Part shown: positions 9,689 to 19,269 of the stretch, in pieces
Layout of the letters: each line of letters opens with the position of its first letter
Position numbering within the stretch: the stretch's first letter is position 1
Source of the DNA: Paenibacillus xylanexedens
Lineage (GTDB): Bacteria > Bacillota > Bacilli > Paenibacillales > Paenibacillaceae
DNA length: 64,000 nt
NCBI RefSeq assembly: GCF_007676705.1
Contig: NZ_VEBF01000002.1
Coordinates: forward strand, 992,001-1,056,000
Direction: 5' to 3'
The notes under the pieces: generated by a model
The model's input: the letters and a program-made list of their open reading frames with translations, nothing else
The model's database searches: none
What the model was told of the DNA's origin: nothing
Program-made: the position numbers and the translations under genes

Positions 9689-9955
9689 CTATATTCCGTA
9701 AAAGCTCGTTTTATCCATGGTTTTGCTGGCATACTCGGTTTTGATCTCGTTTCGATACGAACGTTCGATCTTGCGCACATAGGAAAGTCGTTTCACATTT
9801 TTCATCGTATCTTCTGCCCGTTCTGCATTAACATACATGACCACATAATGCATACGGCGGGAGATATAATGCACGGTGCCATATTTTTCGAGATTACGGG
9901 CAGCCTTCAAATCACTGACCCAAATAATGAATCCTGTCCTTTCCGCAAACATCAT
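9689..9955 (-). CDS. ylbG: YlbG family protein (UPF0298/DUF2129)
   Basis: Small cytoplasmic protein of unknown biochemical role. Residues such as GFIIWVSDLKAARNLEKYG and VHYISRRMHYVVMY match the YlbG pattern closely. An upstream extension to 10033 (MNACSVQV...) is open but not part of the family. ATG 9955 or 9952 gives 88-89 aa, like the 90-aa B. subtilis protein; the ribosome binding site (GGGCGGGGAACG) is mediocre, so the longer form remains possible. It follows ylbF, as in B. subtilis. Confidence 0.85.
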   Translation of the reverse strand: MMFAERTGFIIWVSDLKAARNLEKYGTVHYISRRMHYVVMYVNAERAEDTMKNVKRLSYVRKIERSYRNEIKTEYASKTMDKTSFYGI

Positions 9956-10086
9956 CGTTCCCCGCCCTTCTATAATGGAGACCGGCGCCTGGGATGATTG
10001 TTGATCGGTTACTTGAACCGAACAAGCATTCATCCCTAAAGGTCCGGTCTGTCATGAGTCTGAATTAATTACTATATCCTGATTGC

Positions 10087-10524
10087 TTAACTGCAACCAC
10101 ACTTGCCGCCACTACCGCAGCCGCCCTTCGGATTCGGGTCATTGCTTGGTACCTTGATGGTCGTTGACACTGCGAATGCAATAGTCTCTGACATCTGGAA
10201 TAACATATCATCCAGGGACTTCTCTGCCTGTTTGAAGCGGGCTACCGCCTCGAAATTTTCTAATTCCTGTTCCAGAGCCTTCACCTGGTCTTTCGCTGCA
10301 TGGTAATCCGGGTGAAAATGACCAAAACGCTGTGTTTCTTCAAACAATTCCTTCTTGGCATTCAGCTTCCGAATCCCCATCTGAATCTCAGGGGTAGTCT
10401 CGACTTGCTGCTTCCAATATAAATAATCCGATACTTCGGCAGATTGGTTAATCATGTCGCCCAGTTCATATGCGCCCGTTAACACTTGGGCCATATCGAC
10501 CGTGTTCATTTCCGCTACGCTCAT
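10087..10524 (-). CDS. ylbF: YlbF, Y-complex regulator of RNA maturation and competence
   Basis: Helical YlbF/YmcA-family protein of 145 aa. In B. subtilis YlbF, YmcA and YaaT form the Y-complex, which carries [4Fe-4S] clusters, associates with RNase Y, and promotes competence, sporulation and biofilm formation. The helical core spans about residues 10-120 and contains VSDYLYWKQQVE and QRFGHFHPDYHAAK. The tail, GGCGSGGKCGCS, carries three cysteines suited to cluster binding. It is upstream of ylbG, 131 bp apart, the conserved order. ymcA and yaaT are not in this window. Confidence 0.9.
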   Translation of the reverse strand: MSVAEMNTVDMAQVLTGAYELGDMINQSAEVSDYLYWKQQVETTPEIQMGIRKLNAKKELFEETQRFGHFHPDYHAAKDQVKALEQELENFEAVARFKQAEKSLDDMLFQMSETIAFAVSTTIKVPSNDPNPKGGCGSGGKCGCS

Positions 10525-10675
10525 GAATATTCATCCTATCTATATATAAAGTTCTACTTAACGTAGACTACCTCATCATAGCATATCCATGAATAGTTAA
10601 GAAGAGTTTTTCCTGCAATTAGAAATAAGGGAAACTTGGAAATTCGTCTTTTAACCTGATACTCACTTCAAATAA

Positions 10676-12394
10676 TCAGGTTATGACATCATCTGGCAGG
10701 ATAAGACGCATTGTATCCCAATCCGACGGGGAGAATGTACGCCATTCTGTCTCTGATGAGCTTTCACTTGAATCCAGAATACACCATCCGCTTAATGTCC
10801 ATTTTTCATGCCCCTCTACCTGATGTGGAATGAGGTATTGCGTACAATGATTCTGTTGGATCCCCAACTTGGTCTGCCACTCAATGGCTTTGGCAGCAAT
10901 CTGTCTTGCTGTTGAACTGTGATATCGACGCCACTCCCTGTACCAGGTCTCAGGTATCTCCTCAACCCCTAACAGAGAGAACGCCTTGTCGATTACAGTA
11001 TGATCACGCTCCATCCCATGCAAAAATGCAGGGACAATAACCAGACCTTGATTATCGGGTGTGCGGAAAGAATATACACCACCGGTCAAGACATCTTTTT
11101 CTAATGTCTTCTGATCCTCTGTGGAGCCTGTACTTGCCTCTCTTACCTCCATGTAATGATCCACAGTCAATGGTGTAATATCCGTCTCCTTCCCCCAATC
11201 CGCTAAGGCAGAACTTACATTCTCCGGCACGCCTGTCAGAGCATATTGATTCAGAAACCCCATTAATTCGTGTAATGCATGTCCTTTGGCAATGGCCGAA
11301 ATGACTCGCTCTTTCGTCATTCGATAAATGGTCATCCGATCACGCGTAACCCGTTCGGCACATTGCTCCAGCAACCAGATCACACCAGGCCCTGCTTCCG
11401 GTGGTACCAACATTTCGAAATCAGGCTGCACGTAAAATCCACACGGCTCCATCTCACTTACCGTCTCATGCCCTCGATATAGCAAGCTCTGCGGGTCAAT
11501 CTGCCAGCGGAATGCCAGCTCTCCTGACGGATCTTCTCCAACTTCACCATAACCCCAGCCAGCCAATGCGTTTAGCCAGTCCCTAATCTTTGGTTCCAAC
11601 TTCGAATTTACTATACGGCACCATACGTTCTTCTCCGGAGCAAGCACTGCCAATTGATAACGAAAGTGCTGCAATGCAGGTTCAGCAGGCCCGTATCTTT
11701 CTACACAAGCTTGATATATTTCCCGATACATCTGTTGCCACGAGAGCTTCAACCACTCTTGTAATTGACGATCTATAATCCGAATCCCACCCTCTGCCTT
11801 CTGAACCAGATTCAGACTGAGCAATAGGTCGAGAAGGATTGCAACGTGAACCGGGTATAGATCTGAATATTCATATCGAATGCCCAGACCTTCAAAGTCT
11901 GCAGCGGATAGTACTGTTATTGCACATAATTTTTGAACCGTTTTCTTATGTATCGTCCCTTTACCTGTCAAGGGAAGCCCTTCTCTCCCGATCCAGGCGA
12001 TCAGATGAATCAGCTCTGCAGCGATATCCGGCTTTCCCTCCTGTACTACATAAGCACGCATCGTCATTTGTTCAACGGCTCGGCCCACTCTTTGCACACA
12101 AGCAATCGTCAATGTCTCCATTCGGGAAGCAGGAATATAGAATAAACGTTCTCCCCAACTCTTATGAACAGATTCAATCCATCCTTGCTGCCTGAGGCTG
12201 GCAAATGAAGTCTTGGCCTCTGCACCACTTAATCCTTCGATGGCCCACTGTTCTCTCGGGGGGAGAGAGGTAAAAGGCTGCCCAGCATGTTTGTGAAAAA
12301 TTGCACCCAGTACTTTTTGCTCCATTGAAGTGAGCTTTGACCAAGAATCAAAATTCACTACCTCAGGTTCATCTAATGGTTCAAATGAAGACAT
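10676..12394 (-). CDS. Helicase-associated protein with Helicase_C_3 (XPB-like accessory) domain
   Basis: 572-aa protein with no ATPase motif. The N-terminal 100 residues look like winged-helix DNA-binding segments (LTSMEQKVLGAIFHKHAG). The central/C-terminal region around 335-420 (FYVQPDFEMLVPPEAGPG, then ERVTRDRMTIYRMTKERVISA) is typical of the domain found beside XPB-type helicases. It lies 36 bases downstream of the XPB-like gene on the same strand, so the two are almost surely co-transcribed. The ATG at 12394 follows GAGGAGGGAAAAGGAA. Inferred role: DNA-binding or regulatory partner of the helicase; not experimentally assigned as far as I know. Confidence 0.75.
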   Translation of the reverse strand: MSSFEPLDEPEVVNFDSWSKLTSMEQKVLGAIFHKHAGQPFTSLPPREQWAIEGLSGAEAKTSFASLRQQGWIESVHKSWGERLFYIPASRMETLTIACVQRVGRAVEQMTMRAYVVQEGKPDIAAELIHLIAWIGREGLPLTGKGTIHKKTVQKLCAITVLSAADFEGLGIRYEYSDLYPVHVAILLDLLLSLNLVQKAEGGIRIIDRQLQEWLKLSWQQMYREIYQACVERYGPAEPALQHFRYQLAVLAPEKNVWCRIVNSKLEPKIRDWLNALAGWGYGEVGEDPSGELAFRWQIDPQSLLYRGHETVSEMEPCGFYVQPDFEMLVPPEAGPGVIWLLEQCAERVTRDRMTIYRMTKERVISAIAKGHALHELMGFLNQYALTGVPENVSSALADWGKETDITPLTVDHYMEVREASTGSTEDQKTLEKDVLTGGVYSFRTPDNQGLVIVPAFLHGMERDHTVIDKAFSLLGVEEIPETWYREWRRYHSSTARQIAAKAIEWQTKLGIQQNHCTQYLIPHQVEGHEKWTLSGWCILDSSESSSETEWRTFSPSDWDTMRLILPDDVIT

Positions 12395-12430
12395 TTCCTT
12401 TTCCCTCCTCTTTTCTCGAGTATAACTGAC

Positions 12431-14125
12431 CTATTCCGTTTCATGAACGATGTCATACTCATATCCCTGCTCTACCAAGAACATCTGACGGTTTAATGCA
12501 AAATCCTGTTCCTTACTATCTTCTGAAACTAGCGCATAGAAGTAAGCTTTGTTTTCTCCTGTTTTCGGTCTCAGGATTCGTCCCAACCGCTGTGCTTCTT
12601 CCTGCCTTGAACCGAAGCTACCGGATATTTCAAGCGCAACAGCAGCATCTGGCAGATCCACGGCAAAATTGGCCACCTTGGACACAACAATCGTTTTAAT
12701 CTCTCCACACCGAAATGCTTCAAACCATTTGATTCGCTCTTGCTGTGACATTGTGCCAGAGATCAGAGGTGCTTCAATTTCCCGGGCAATCAACTCTAGT
12801 TGGTCCAGATATTGTCCAATCACTAGCGCAGGCAAATCTCGATGACGTTCCAGCAAACGCTTGACTACACGTACCTTTGCCGGATTCTCGGCAGCCAATC
12901 GAAATTGGTGCTTCACCTCGGCTTGAAGATAATTCGATCTTAGTTCCGAGGAGAACGGGATGCGTATCTCCTGACATTGTACATTGGCAATCCACCCTTG
13001 CTGCTCCAGTTTTTTCCACGGCATATCATAGAGCTTCGGACCAATCAGCGAAAATACATCCTCTTCACAGCCATCCTCTCGAACCAACGTTGCCGTTAAT
13101 CCCAGCCTTCGAGTAGCTTGAATATCTGCAGTTGCACGAAACACCGGCGCTGGCAGTAAATGCACTTCATCATAAATGATTAGCCCCCATTGTCTCTCGC
13201 TGAGCAATTTGATATGGGTAAAATCAGCATCCTTTGATTTCCGGTGTGTAAGAATCTGATATGTAGCTACAGTCACAGGTTTCACTTGTTTCTTCTGACC
13301 TGAATACTCACCAATCTGTTCACTGGTAATCGTTGTTTTGTCTTGAATCTCCTGAATCCATTGTCGCACAGACGTCGTATTGGACGTCAAAATAAGGCAT
13401 TCACATTGAAGCCGTTCCAGAACGGCCATGCCAATGACCGTTTTGCCTGCCCCGCAGGGTAGCACAAGCAAGCCACTTCCTCCCATGCCTTCACTGCCTT
13501 CAAATGCATCCACGGCCTCTTTTTGATAGGAACGCAACGCGAAGTGCTCTGAGTTGTCCTCTGAATCATTGGTTCGCCATCCAAATGTAAGCTTGGTGCC
13601 CTCCCGATAACCCACGTAATCTAGCACCGGGTAACCCAGTCTGGTTAATTCCCTTTTTAATAATCCTCGCTGTTCCCCAGAAAGCATAAGCTCATGTGCG
13701 TCCGTGCGTTCCATGCGAAAGGCAGCTATCGTTTTCAATCCACTTAACTCATCCAGCAGCCGTTCATCCTCACTGTAAAGGCGCATTCTGGCGTGGTCTG
13801 CTTGGGAATGCAGCTTTAATTTGCCGTACTGATCCATAATCCTGCAGACATCCTGTATGAGTGCAGCAGGCACGTTCCAACGGGATACCAACTCCAGACT
13901 TGCGATGACCTGATCTGCATTCCATCCCAGTGCAGCCGCATTCCAGAGCGATAACGGAGTGATTCGATAGGTATGAAATGCTGCCGGTGTCTTGACCAGT
14001 TCTGAATACTTCCCAAGCTGCTCTCTCGCTCTGTCGAATCCGGGGTGGCCGACTTCCAGCAAAACCGTAAAATCCCGTTGAACGATACACGCATCCGTTC
14101 TTTCCGTATGTTCTGTTCCTCCCAT
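12431..14125 (-). CDS. XPB/Rad25-like superfamily 2 DNA helicase
   Basis: 564-aa SF2 helicase. Motifs are Walker A GAGKTVIGM near residue 225, DEVH box near 318, motif III GLTATLVREDG near 345, and motif VI EEAQRLGRILRPK near 515. The first 200 residues form an accessory domain (ITPLSLWNAAALGW, then QVIASLELVSRWNVP). Bacterial XPB proteins unwind DNA 3' to 5' and are thought to act in repair or transcription-coupled processes; the exact role here is inference. ATG 14125 has AGGAGG 9 bases upstream. It is first in a two-gene operon. Confidence 0.88.
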   Translation of the reverse strand: MGGTEHTERTDACIVQRDFTVLLEVGHPGFDRAREQLGKYSELVKTPAAFHTYRITPLSLWNAAALGWNADQVIASLELVSRWNVPAALIQDVCRIMDQYGKLKLHSQADHARMRLYSEDERLLDELSGLKTIAAFRMERTDAHELMLSGEQRGLLKRELTRLGYPVLDYVGYREGTKLTFGWRTNDSEDNSEHFALRSYQKEAVDAFEGSEGMGGSGLLVLPCGAGKTVIGMAVLERLQCECLILTSNTTSVRQWIQEIQDKTTITSEQIGEYSGQKKQVKPVTVATYQILTHRKSKDADFTHIKLLSERQWGLIIYDEVHLLPAPVFRATADIQATRRLGLTATLVREDGCEEDVFSLIGPKLYDMPWKKLEQQGWIANVQCQEIRIPFSSELRSNYLQAEVKHQFRLAAENPAKVRVVKRLLERHRDLPALVIGQYLDQLELIAREIEAPLISGTMSQQERIKWFEAFRCGEIKTIVVSKVANFAVDLPDAAVALEISGSFGSRQEEAQRLGRILRPKTGENKAYFYALVSEDSKEQDFALNRQMFLVEQGYEYDIVHETE

Positions 14126-14196
14126 TCAAGCCTTCCTCCTATCAAAAAAAGTCCAGTTCCGGCAGCTTCCGAAAATGAACCGCTATAAAAATCCAC

Positions 14197-14237
14197 AAAA
14201 AAAGCATCCTGCCCATACCTTGGTATGAACAGGATGC
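14197..14237 (-). terminator. Terminator after the M20 amidohydrolase gene
   Basis: GCATCCTG...CAGGATGC stem with inner CATACC/GGTATG on the minus strand, followed by seven T. Confidence 0.85.
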
Positions 14238-14253
14238 CCAACTGGCTATAAAG

Positions 14254-15423
14254 TCATTCGGCTGTGTAACCCTTGGCCATGGCGATAAACAATCTCACGG
14301 CTGTCTGCATCGCGTCTTCATCAAAATCAAACATCGGATGATGATGCGGATAGATCGCATTTTTATCCGGGTTGCCTGCACCAACAAACATAAAGCACCC
14401 TGGAACCTTCTGAAGGTAATATGCGAAATCTTCCGCTGGCATCAGCATCGGGGACGCTTGAACACGTTCTGCTCCAAATACTTCGGTTGCTTCCCTGAAG
14501 AAACGCGCTGTTTCCTCTTCATCATTCACCACAGGCGGGTATCCCATAATATATTTCACTTGAGTCTCCGCACCATACGCTGCCCCTGTCTGGGCTACCA
14601 TGGTAAGTACTCGCTCTTTCATTGCATTTCGTGTCTCTTCATCGAACGTTCGCACTGTGCCGCTCATTTTGCACTGCTCTGCAATCACGTTTTGAGCGGA
14701 GCCAGCCTGCATTGTACCAATAGTCAGCACTGCTGGTTGCAATGGATCAACCGAACGGCTGACAACCGTCTGAAGCTGCATCACAAGCGCAGAACCCGCG
14801 ATAAGACTGTCGATGGTGGATTGCGGCATCCCGCCATGTCCGCCTTTGCCTTTGATCTCAATGTAAAAGTCGTCTGCAGCCGCCATCATCGGCCCTGCTT
14901 TACTGGCAACAACACCTACAGGCAGCGGGGTCCACAGATGAATGCCGTATATGACATCCACACCTTCAAGCGCCCCATCCGCAATGACCTGGACTGCACC
15001 GCCCGGAAGCAGTTCTTCTGCCGGCTGGAACAAAAACCGAATTTCGCCTCGGATCTCCTGCTTGTGACGGCTGAAATACAATGCCGTACCCAGCAAGATC
15101 GAGATATGACCATCGTGGCCGCATGCATGCATCGCTCCTGCTTGTTGTGACGCATATTCTATATCCTTTTCATCCTGAATCGGCAGTGCATCCATATCGG
15201 CCCGCAGCATGACGACAGGCCCCGGCTTGTCCCCACGAATTGTACCGATGACCCCGTGACCGCCAACATGACGCCTCACTTCAACGCCAAAGCTCTCCAA
15301 CATATCCGCTACAAAAGAGGATGTCTTCTCCTCATGAAAGGAAATCTCAGGATTGCGATGAAGGTGACGCCGCCATTCCACCATGTGGATCTGCAGATCT
15401 TCCCACCATATATTATTAGTCAT
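14254..15423 (-). CDS. M20 family amidohydrolase (amino-acyl deacylase type)
   Basis: Zinc hydrolase of 389 aa that cleaves the amide bond of N-acyl amino acids. Visible motifs are HRNPEISFHE near 20, MLRADMDALPI near 77, ACGHDGHISILLG near 105, QPAEELLPGGA near 140, and the C-terminal AEDFAYYL. Relatives include N-acetyl-diaminopimelate deacetylase, hippurate and IAA-amino-acid hydrolases; the substrate cannot be fixed. ATG 15423 sits behind GGTGGAGAG and is preferred over a TTG at 15441. It is followed by its own terminator. Confidence 0.88.
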   Translation of the reverse strand: MTNNIWWEDLQIHMVEWRRHLHRNPEISFHEEKTSSFVADMLESFGVEVRRHVGGHGVIGTIRGDKPGPVVMLRADMDALPIQDEKDIEYASQQAGAMHACGHDGHISILLGTALYFSRHKQEIRGEIRFLFQPAEELLPGGAVQVIADGALEGVDVIYGIHLWTPLPVGVVASKAGPMMAAADDFYIEIKGKGGHGGMPQSTIDSLIAGSALVMQLQTVVSRSVDPLQPAVLTIGTMQAGSAQNVIAEQCKMSGTVRTFDEETRNAMKERVLTMVAQTGAAYGAETQVKYIMGYPPVVNDEEETARFFREATEVFGAERVQASPMLMPAEDFAYYLQKVPGCFMFVGAGNPDKNAIYPHHHPMFDFDEDAMQTAVRLFIAMAKGYTAE

Positions 15424-15633
15424 ATCTCTCCACCCTTTCAATCTTGAACGGGACTTGAATCAAGCCCGAACCTTCCTCTTCAAACCTATTGCTGTATATT
15501 GTAGCAGAATTGGAAGAAAACCGATACGAAACACCCCTGGAAAGCTTGCACGGGAAGGGGAAACATACTATCATGAACTAGAGAAATGCACGAGAAATTA
15601 CACTCGGAAGCTTATGAGGAGGATCAAACGCTT

Positions 15634-15981
15634 ATGATTTTTGAGAATACAGGCTTGGATGGCTTGAAGAGCGACTTGGCATACCTGGATGAGAGCGCCG
15701 AGAAAGTCGGATTTGTCCGGTGGCAATGGGAATATTACCGTGCTACATATGACTACAAAATTGAAGATGAACAAACCAAATCAGAATACTTTGTACGCAT
15801 CAATACCCGCGCAGTGGAAGGCAAATTGGAAAAACCGGATACCATTCTTGCTGTTGAAGCCGTTTATCTTGGCAAAGCCACCTTCCCTCACGGTCTGGAT
15901 TATGACTCTTCCGTTCCGCAGCCAGTCGTGAAGCTGGCAGCCGAAAAATTACAGCAGCTTAAAGAACTGCTGGAAGCATAG
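15634..15981 (+). CDS. YugN-like family protein
   Basis: 115-aa cytoplasmic protein (MIFENTGLDGLKSDL...) similar in pattern to the YugN-like family, whose function is unknown. Central segments VGFVRWQWEYYRATYDYK and AVYLGKATFPHGLDY are distinctive. The ATG at 15634 follows AGGAGG by 11 bases; an upstream in-frame ATG at 15586 has a weaker site. It lies 13 bases before the FtsW-family gene and is probably co-transcribed with it. Confidence 0.72.
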   Translation: MIFENTGLDGLKSDLAYLDESAEKVGFVRWQWEYYRATYDYKIEDEQTKSEYFVRINTRAVEGKLEKPDTILAVEAVYLGKATFPHGLDYDSSVPQPVVKLAAEKLQQLKELLEA

Positions 15982-15994
15982 GCTGGGCCAAACG

Positions 15995-17284
15995 ATGAAA
16001 CAACAAACGGCCCAAACGAAAACGAAGAGAGGCACGCCGGATTTTCAACTGCTAATCCTCACTTTATTGTTGGTGGGCTTCGGACTGGTGATGGTATTCA
16101 GCTCCAGTTCCAGCATTGCAATCGCAAACGAAAGATTTAACAATGATGCCCTTTACTTCACGAAAAAACAACTTATGTGGGCGATTATCGGTCTATTTGG
16201 CATGTTTTTCGCCATGAATATCCGCTTCAATAAGTACAAAAAGCTCTATGCACCATTTTTTCTGTTCACTACGGTACTGCTTCTCATTGTGTTGGTTGCA
16301 GGCAAGAAGGTAAACGGTGCCCGAAGCTGGATTGAAATTGTCGGTTTCAGTCTCCAACCTGCAGAGTTCGCCAAAATTGCGATCATTCTCTATCTCTCTG
16401 CGCTTATCACCAAAAAAGGCGAGAAATTCAGAGTTTTCAAGACAGGGTATTTCCCCGTCTTGTTCATCGTTGGTTTCATCGCAGGACTGATCATGCTGCA
16501 ACCAGACTTCGGTACTACCTTCATCCTGGTGTCCACCTGTGGTCTCTTGATCTATGCCGGTGGCGCCAGTATGAAACATATCCTGGGTTCGATTCTCCTG
16601 GTCGTACTCGGCGGAGCACTGGCTTTCGGAGCAAACTCCCTGTTTTCTTCCATGTCTCCTTCAGACACGACGACCGCTGCAACAGCAGTCACTGCGGAGC
16701 AGAACTACAAGATTGGACGTATTCAGGCTTTCCTGGATCCATTATCCGACATTAATGGCGGAAGTCTTAACCTCTACCGTTCCCTTGTTGCCATTGGAGA
16801 TGGCGGCATGACAGGTTCCGGGATTGGACAAGGTACGATGAAGCTGCACTATTTGCCAAATGCGTACAATGACTTTATCTTCTCTGTGATCGGGGAAGAA
16901 CTCGGATTCCTCGGAAGTACCTTATTCCTTCTGGTTTATCTGTACTTTATCTGGCGAGGAATCATTGTTTCTCTCCGCTGTCCGGATCCATTCGGAACAT
17001 TGGTCGGCATCGGAATTATGGGACTCATCGCAATACAGGCATTCATTAATATCGGCGGCGTAACTCAGACCATTCCGGTAACGGGGGTCACACTTCCGTT
17101 TATCAGTTATGGGGGTACCTCACTCTTTGTGATGATGGTTGCCATGGGCATTCTGCTCAGTATCTCTCGCACCAATAATCTGGACGTGATCAAGGAAGAG
17201 AAAACCAAGTCCGTGACTGTACAGACACAGACTCGCACCTCTCCTGCTCTTCGTTCACGGGAGTCCATCCGACGGATTCGATAA
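15995..17284 (+). CDS. ftsW: FtsW/RodA/SpoVE family peptidoglycan polymerase
   Basis: Polytopic SEDS protein of 429 aa with about ten membrane helices. SEDS proteins are septal or lateral-wall glycosyltransferases that polymerise lipid II with a class B PBP. Signatures include GARSWIEI near 110, LQPDFGTT near 170, GQGTMKLHYLPNAYNDFIF near 280 and the C-terminal PFISYGGTSLF. FtsW rather than RodA is favoured by nearby ylaN, which neighbours ftsW in B. subtilis, but SpoVE cannot be excluded. A basic, Ser/Thr-rich cytoplasmic tail ends the protein. Confidence 0.88.
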   Translation: MKQQTAQTKTKRGTPDFQLLILTLLLVGFGLVMVFSSSSSIAIANERFNNDALYFTKKQLMWAIIGLFGMFFAMNIRFNKYKKLYAPFFLFTTVLLLIVLVAGKKVNGARSWIEIVGFSLQPAEFAKIAIILYLSALITKKGEKFRVFKTGYFPVLFIVGFIAGLIMLQPDFGTTFILVSTCGLLIYAGGASMKHILGSILLVVLGGALAFGANSLFSSMSPSDTTTAATAVTAEQNYKIGRIQAFLDPLSDINGGSLNLYRSLVAIGDGGMTGSGIGQGTMKLHYLPNAYNDFIFSVIGEELGFLGSTLFLLVYLYFIWRGIIVSLRCPDPFGTLVGIGIMGLIAIQAFINIGGVTQTIPVTGVTLPFISYGGTSLFVMMVAMGILLSISRTNNLDVIKEEKTKSVTVQTQTRTSPALRSRESIRRIR

Positions 17285-17339
17285 ACGGGACTGTTCCTAC
17301 AGAAACGGAGCTCAAGCCCATTCAATTGAAAAGCAAAAC

Positions 17340-17378
17340 AAAAAGGCTGTGCACCTGATTGGATGCACAGCCTTTTTG
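17340..17378 (+). terminator. Terminator after the FtsW-family gene
   Basis: AAAAAGGCTGTGCA/TGCACAGCCTTTTT palindrome; symmetric A/T runs let it serve the convergent Asp23 gene as well. Confidence 0.9.
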
Positions 17379-17458
17379 CGTGTACTGGGTATACTCTGTC
17401 TATCAAGATGAAGAACAAAGCCAGTCTGCCTCTGTACTCCATTGCGGATTGCGAAATT

Positions 17459-17821
17459 TTACAGATCGTCGCCTTTGAAAGATACGCCTTCTACCTTAAC
17501 ATTGACTTCAACCACGCGTAATCCGGTCATGGTCTCTACCGCTTCTCTTACATTCTGCTGAAGCATACGGGAAACTTCATGAATCGGGGTTTCGTACAGG
17601 ACAATGATGCGCAGGTCAATGGCTGCTTCCAGCTGGCCGACCTCAACGCTCACGCCTTTCTGTACGTTTTTACCGCTGAGTCGCTTCGCCCAGCCCTCTG
17701 ACAATCCTCCAGACATTGCGGCAATTCCGGGCGTTTCCATTGCAGCCATTCCGGCAATTTTCGCAACCACGTCATCGGCAATCCGGATGTTTCCGCTCTC
17801 CAGTTGAAGTTGTTCTGCCAT
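17459..17821 (-). CDS. Asp23/Gls24 family envelope stress protein
   Basis: 120-aa protein with the Asp23 pattern: GNIRIADDVVAKIAGMAAMETPG at the start, then VEVGQLEAAIDLRIIVLYE, and the terminal VVEVNVKVEGVSF. Family members are small, abundant, often membrane-anchored through partners, and induced by cell-wall or alkaline stress. GAAGGAGG lies 6 bases before ATG 17821. It is convergent with the FtsW-family gene. Confidence 0.88.
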   Translation of the reverse strand: MAEQLQLESGNIRIADDVVAKIAGMAAMETPGIAAMSGGLSEGWAKRLSGKNVQKGVSVEVGQLEAAIDLRIIVLYETPIHEVSRMLQQNVREAVETMTGLRVVEVNVKVEGVSFKGDDL

Positions 17822-18003
17822 GCCACATCCTCCTTCACTTCGTTACTCGTATTTTAAATCCTTTCCACCCCAAAAAGCAAATTAAACTCAAAAAGATGCG
17901 TTTACAACCTACCACCATTTGGTTATATTGAAATATGAAAATAATCTCATAAGGTTTTAGATTGCAATTCAAAACAAAATATTTTATAACCGAGGTGTTT
18001 GTT

Positions 18004-19074
18004 GTGAGAAACCGGATTTCATCCATTTTGCTGATTGCTTTCTTTGCACTCAGTGCCATCGCCCACTACATGAAATGGGATTCGATTCTACAGTTCGTGA
18101 TATCAGCCATTTCGGTTATTTTTGTGGCCGGTTTTTTAGGTAAAGCCACCGAAAATGTGGCCCACTATGCCGGACAGCGGCTAGGTGGATTCTTGAATGC
18201 GACTTTCGGCAATGCAGCCGAATTGATCATCGCCATTTTCCTCGTCAAAGAGGGACTGTTCGACATGGTCAAAGCAAGTCTGACAGGCTCCATCATTGGA
18301 AACCTGCTGTTAGTGCTCGGGTTAAGTATTTTTGCCGGAGGACTCAAGTTCAAAATCCAGAATTATAATGTCTCACTTGCAGGTCTGAATGGTTCCCTGA
18401 TGATTGTCGCCATCATTGCCCTGTTTATTCCGGCAGTCTTTCTCAATACACATTCCATTACACAGAAAGACACCAATACACTTAGTCTCATCGTGGCCGG
18501 GTTGCTCATTCTCGCGTATATCGCCTGGTTACTATTCTCCATGGTGACGCACAAGAACTACCTTGCGGACGTCACTGAGGATCGTGATGAAGAGCTACCG
18601 CATGAGCATGCTCCGGCATGGTCCAAGAAAAAATCAATTCTCTACCTGGTGCTCGCAACGGTCATGGTTGCCTTCGTCAGTGAATGGCTGGTCGGGACAC
18701 TCGAAGTATTCACTTCGGAATTTGGACTTAGTGAGCTGTTTGTCGGTGCATTCCTTGTCGCCATCATCGGTAATGCAGCGGAACACAGTGCAGCCATCAT
18801 GCTTGCCATGAAAAATAAAATCGGAGCAGCCGTCGAGATTGCCGTCGGAAGCAGCTTGCAGATTGCGCTCTTTGTTGCCCCTGTGCTGATTTTTGTCAGC
18901 TACTTCACAGGTAGAACCATGGATATCGTATTTACAACGATTGAGCTGGTCGCCATCGGCGTATCCGTATTTATTGCAAAGTCCATCACCCAAGATGGTT
19001 CAACGAATTGGTATGAAGGGCTACTCCTGCTCGTGGTATATATCATACTCGGTGTATCCTTCTTCCTGGTGTAA
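18004..19074 (+). CDS. Calcium/proton antiporter, CaCA family (CAX type)
   Basis: Membrane antiporter of 356 aa with about eleven hydrophobic segments and the two alpha-repeat signatures GNAAELIIAIFLVKEG (near residue 65) and GNAAEHSAAIMLAMKNK (near 260). The paired Glu residues in GNAAE bind Ca2+. It probably exports Ca2+ in exchange for H+, complementing the Ca-ATPase at 1316-4171. The start is taken as GTG 18004, six bases after GAGGTG; an upstream in-frame ATG at 17962 lacks a site. Confidence 0.88.
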   Translation: MRNRISSILLIAFFALSAIAHYMKWDSILQFVISAISVIFVAGFLGKATENVAHYAGQRLGGFLNATFGNAAELIIAIFLVKEGLFDMVKASLTGSIIGNLLLVLGLSIFAGGLKFKIQNYNVSLAGLNGSLMIVAIIALFIPAVFLNTHSITQKDTNTLSLIVAGLLILAYIAWLLFSMVTHKNYLADVTEDRDEELPHEHAPAWSKKKSILYLVLATVMVAFVSEWLVGTLEVFTSEFGLSELFVGAFLVAIIGNAAEHSAAIMLAMKNKIGAAVEIAVGSSLQIALFVAPVLIFVSYFTGRTMDIVFTTIELVAIGVSVFIAKSITQDGSTNWYEGLLLLVVYIILGVSFFLV

Positions 19075-19129
19075 CCCGTTCAAGTCATCACCAAGCCATC
19101 TTTTTTTAAAATAAACAAGCTACAAGAGG

Positions 19130-19160
19130 CAGCTCGAATATCTATGTCGAGCTGTTTCTT
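19130..19160 (+). terminator. Terminator after the antiporter gene
   Basis: CAGCTCGA/TCGAGCTG hairpin (19130-19154) followed by a T-rich stretch. Confidence 0.7.
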
Positions 19161-19212
19161 TGCTTATATACGTCTTCTGGGTGACTTACTTCACAGTCCC
19201 GTTCGGACGTAC

Positions 19213-19241
19213 AAAAAAAGCATGCATAAACGCCTGCATGC
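19213..19241 (-). terminator. Terminator after ylaN
   Basis: GCATGCA/TGCATGC hairpin followed by seven T on the minus strand. The first 16 bases are identical to those of the terminator at 9013-9040. Confidence 0.75.
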
Positions 19242-19269
19242 CTTCTATTCTGACCCGCGCAATTGCAGG

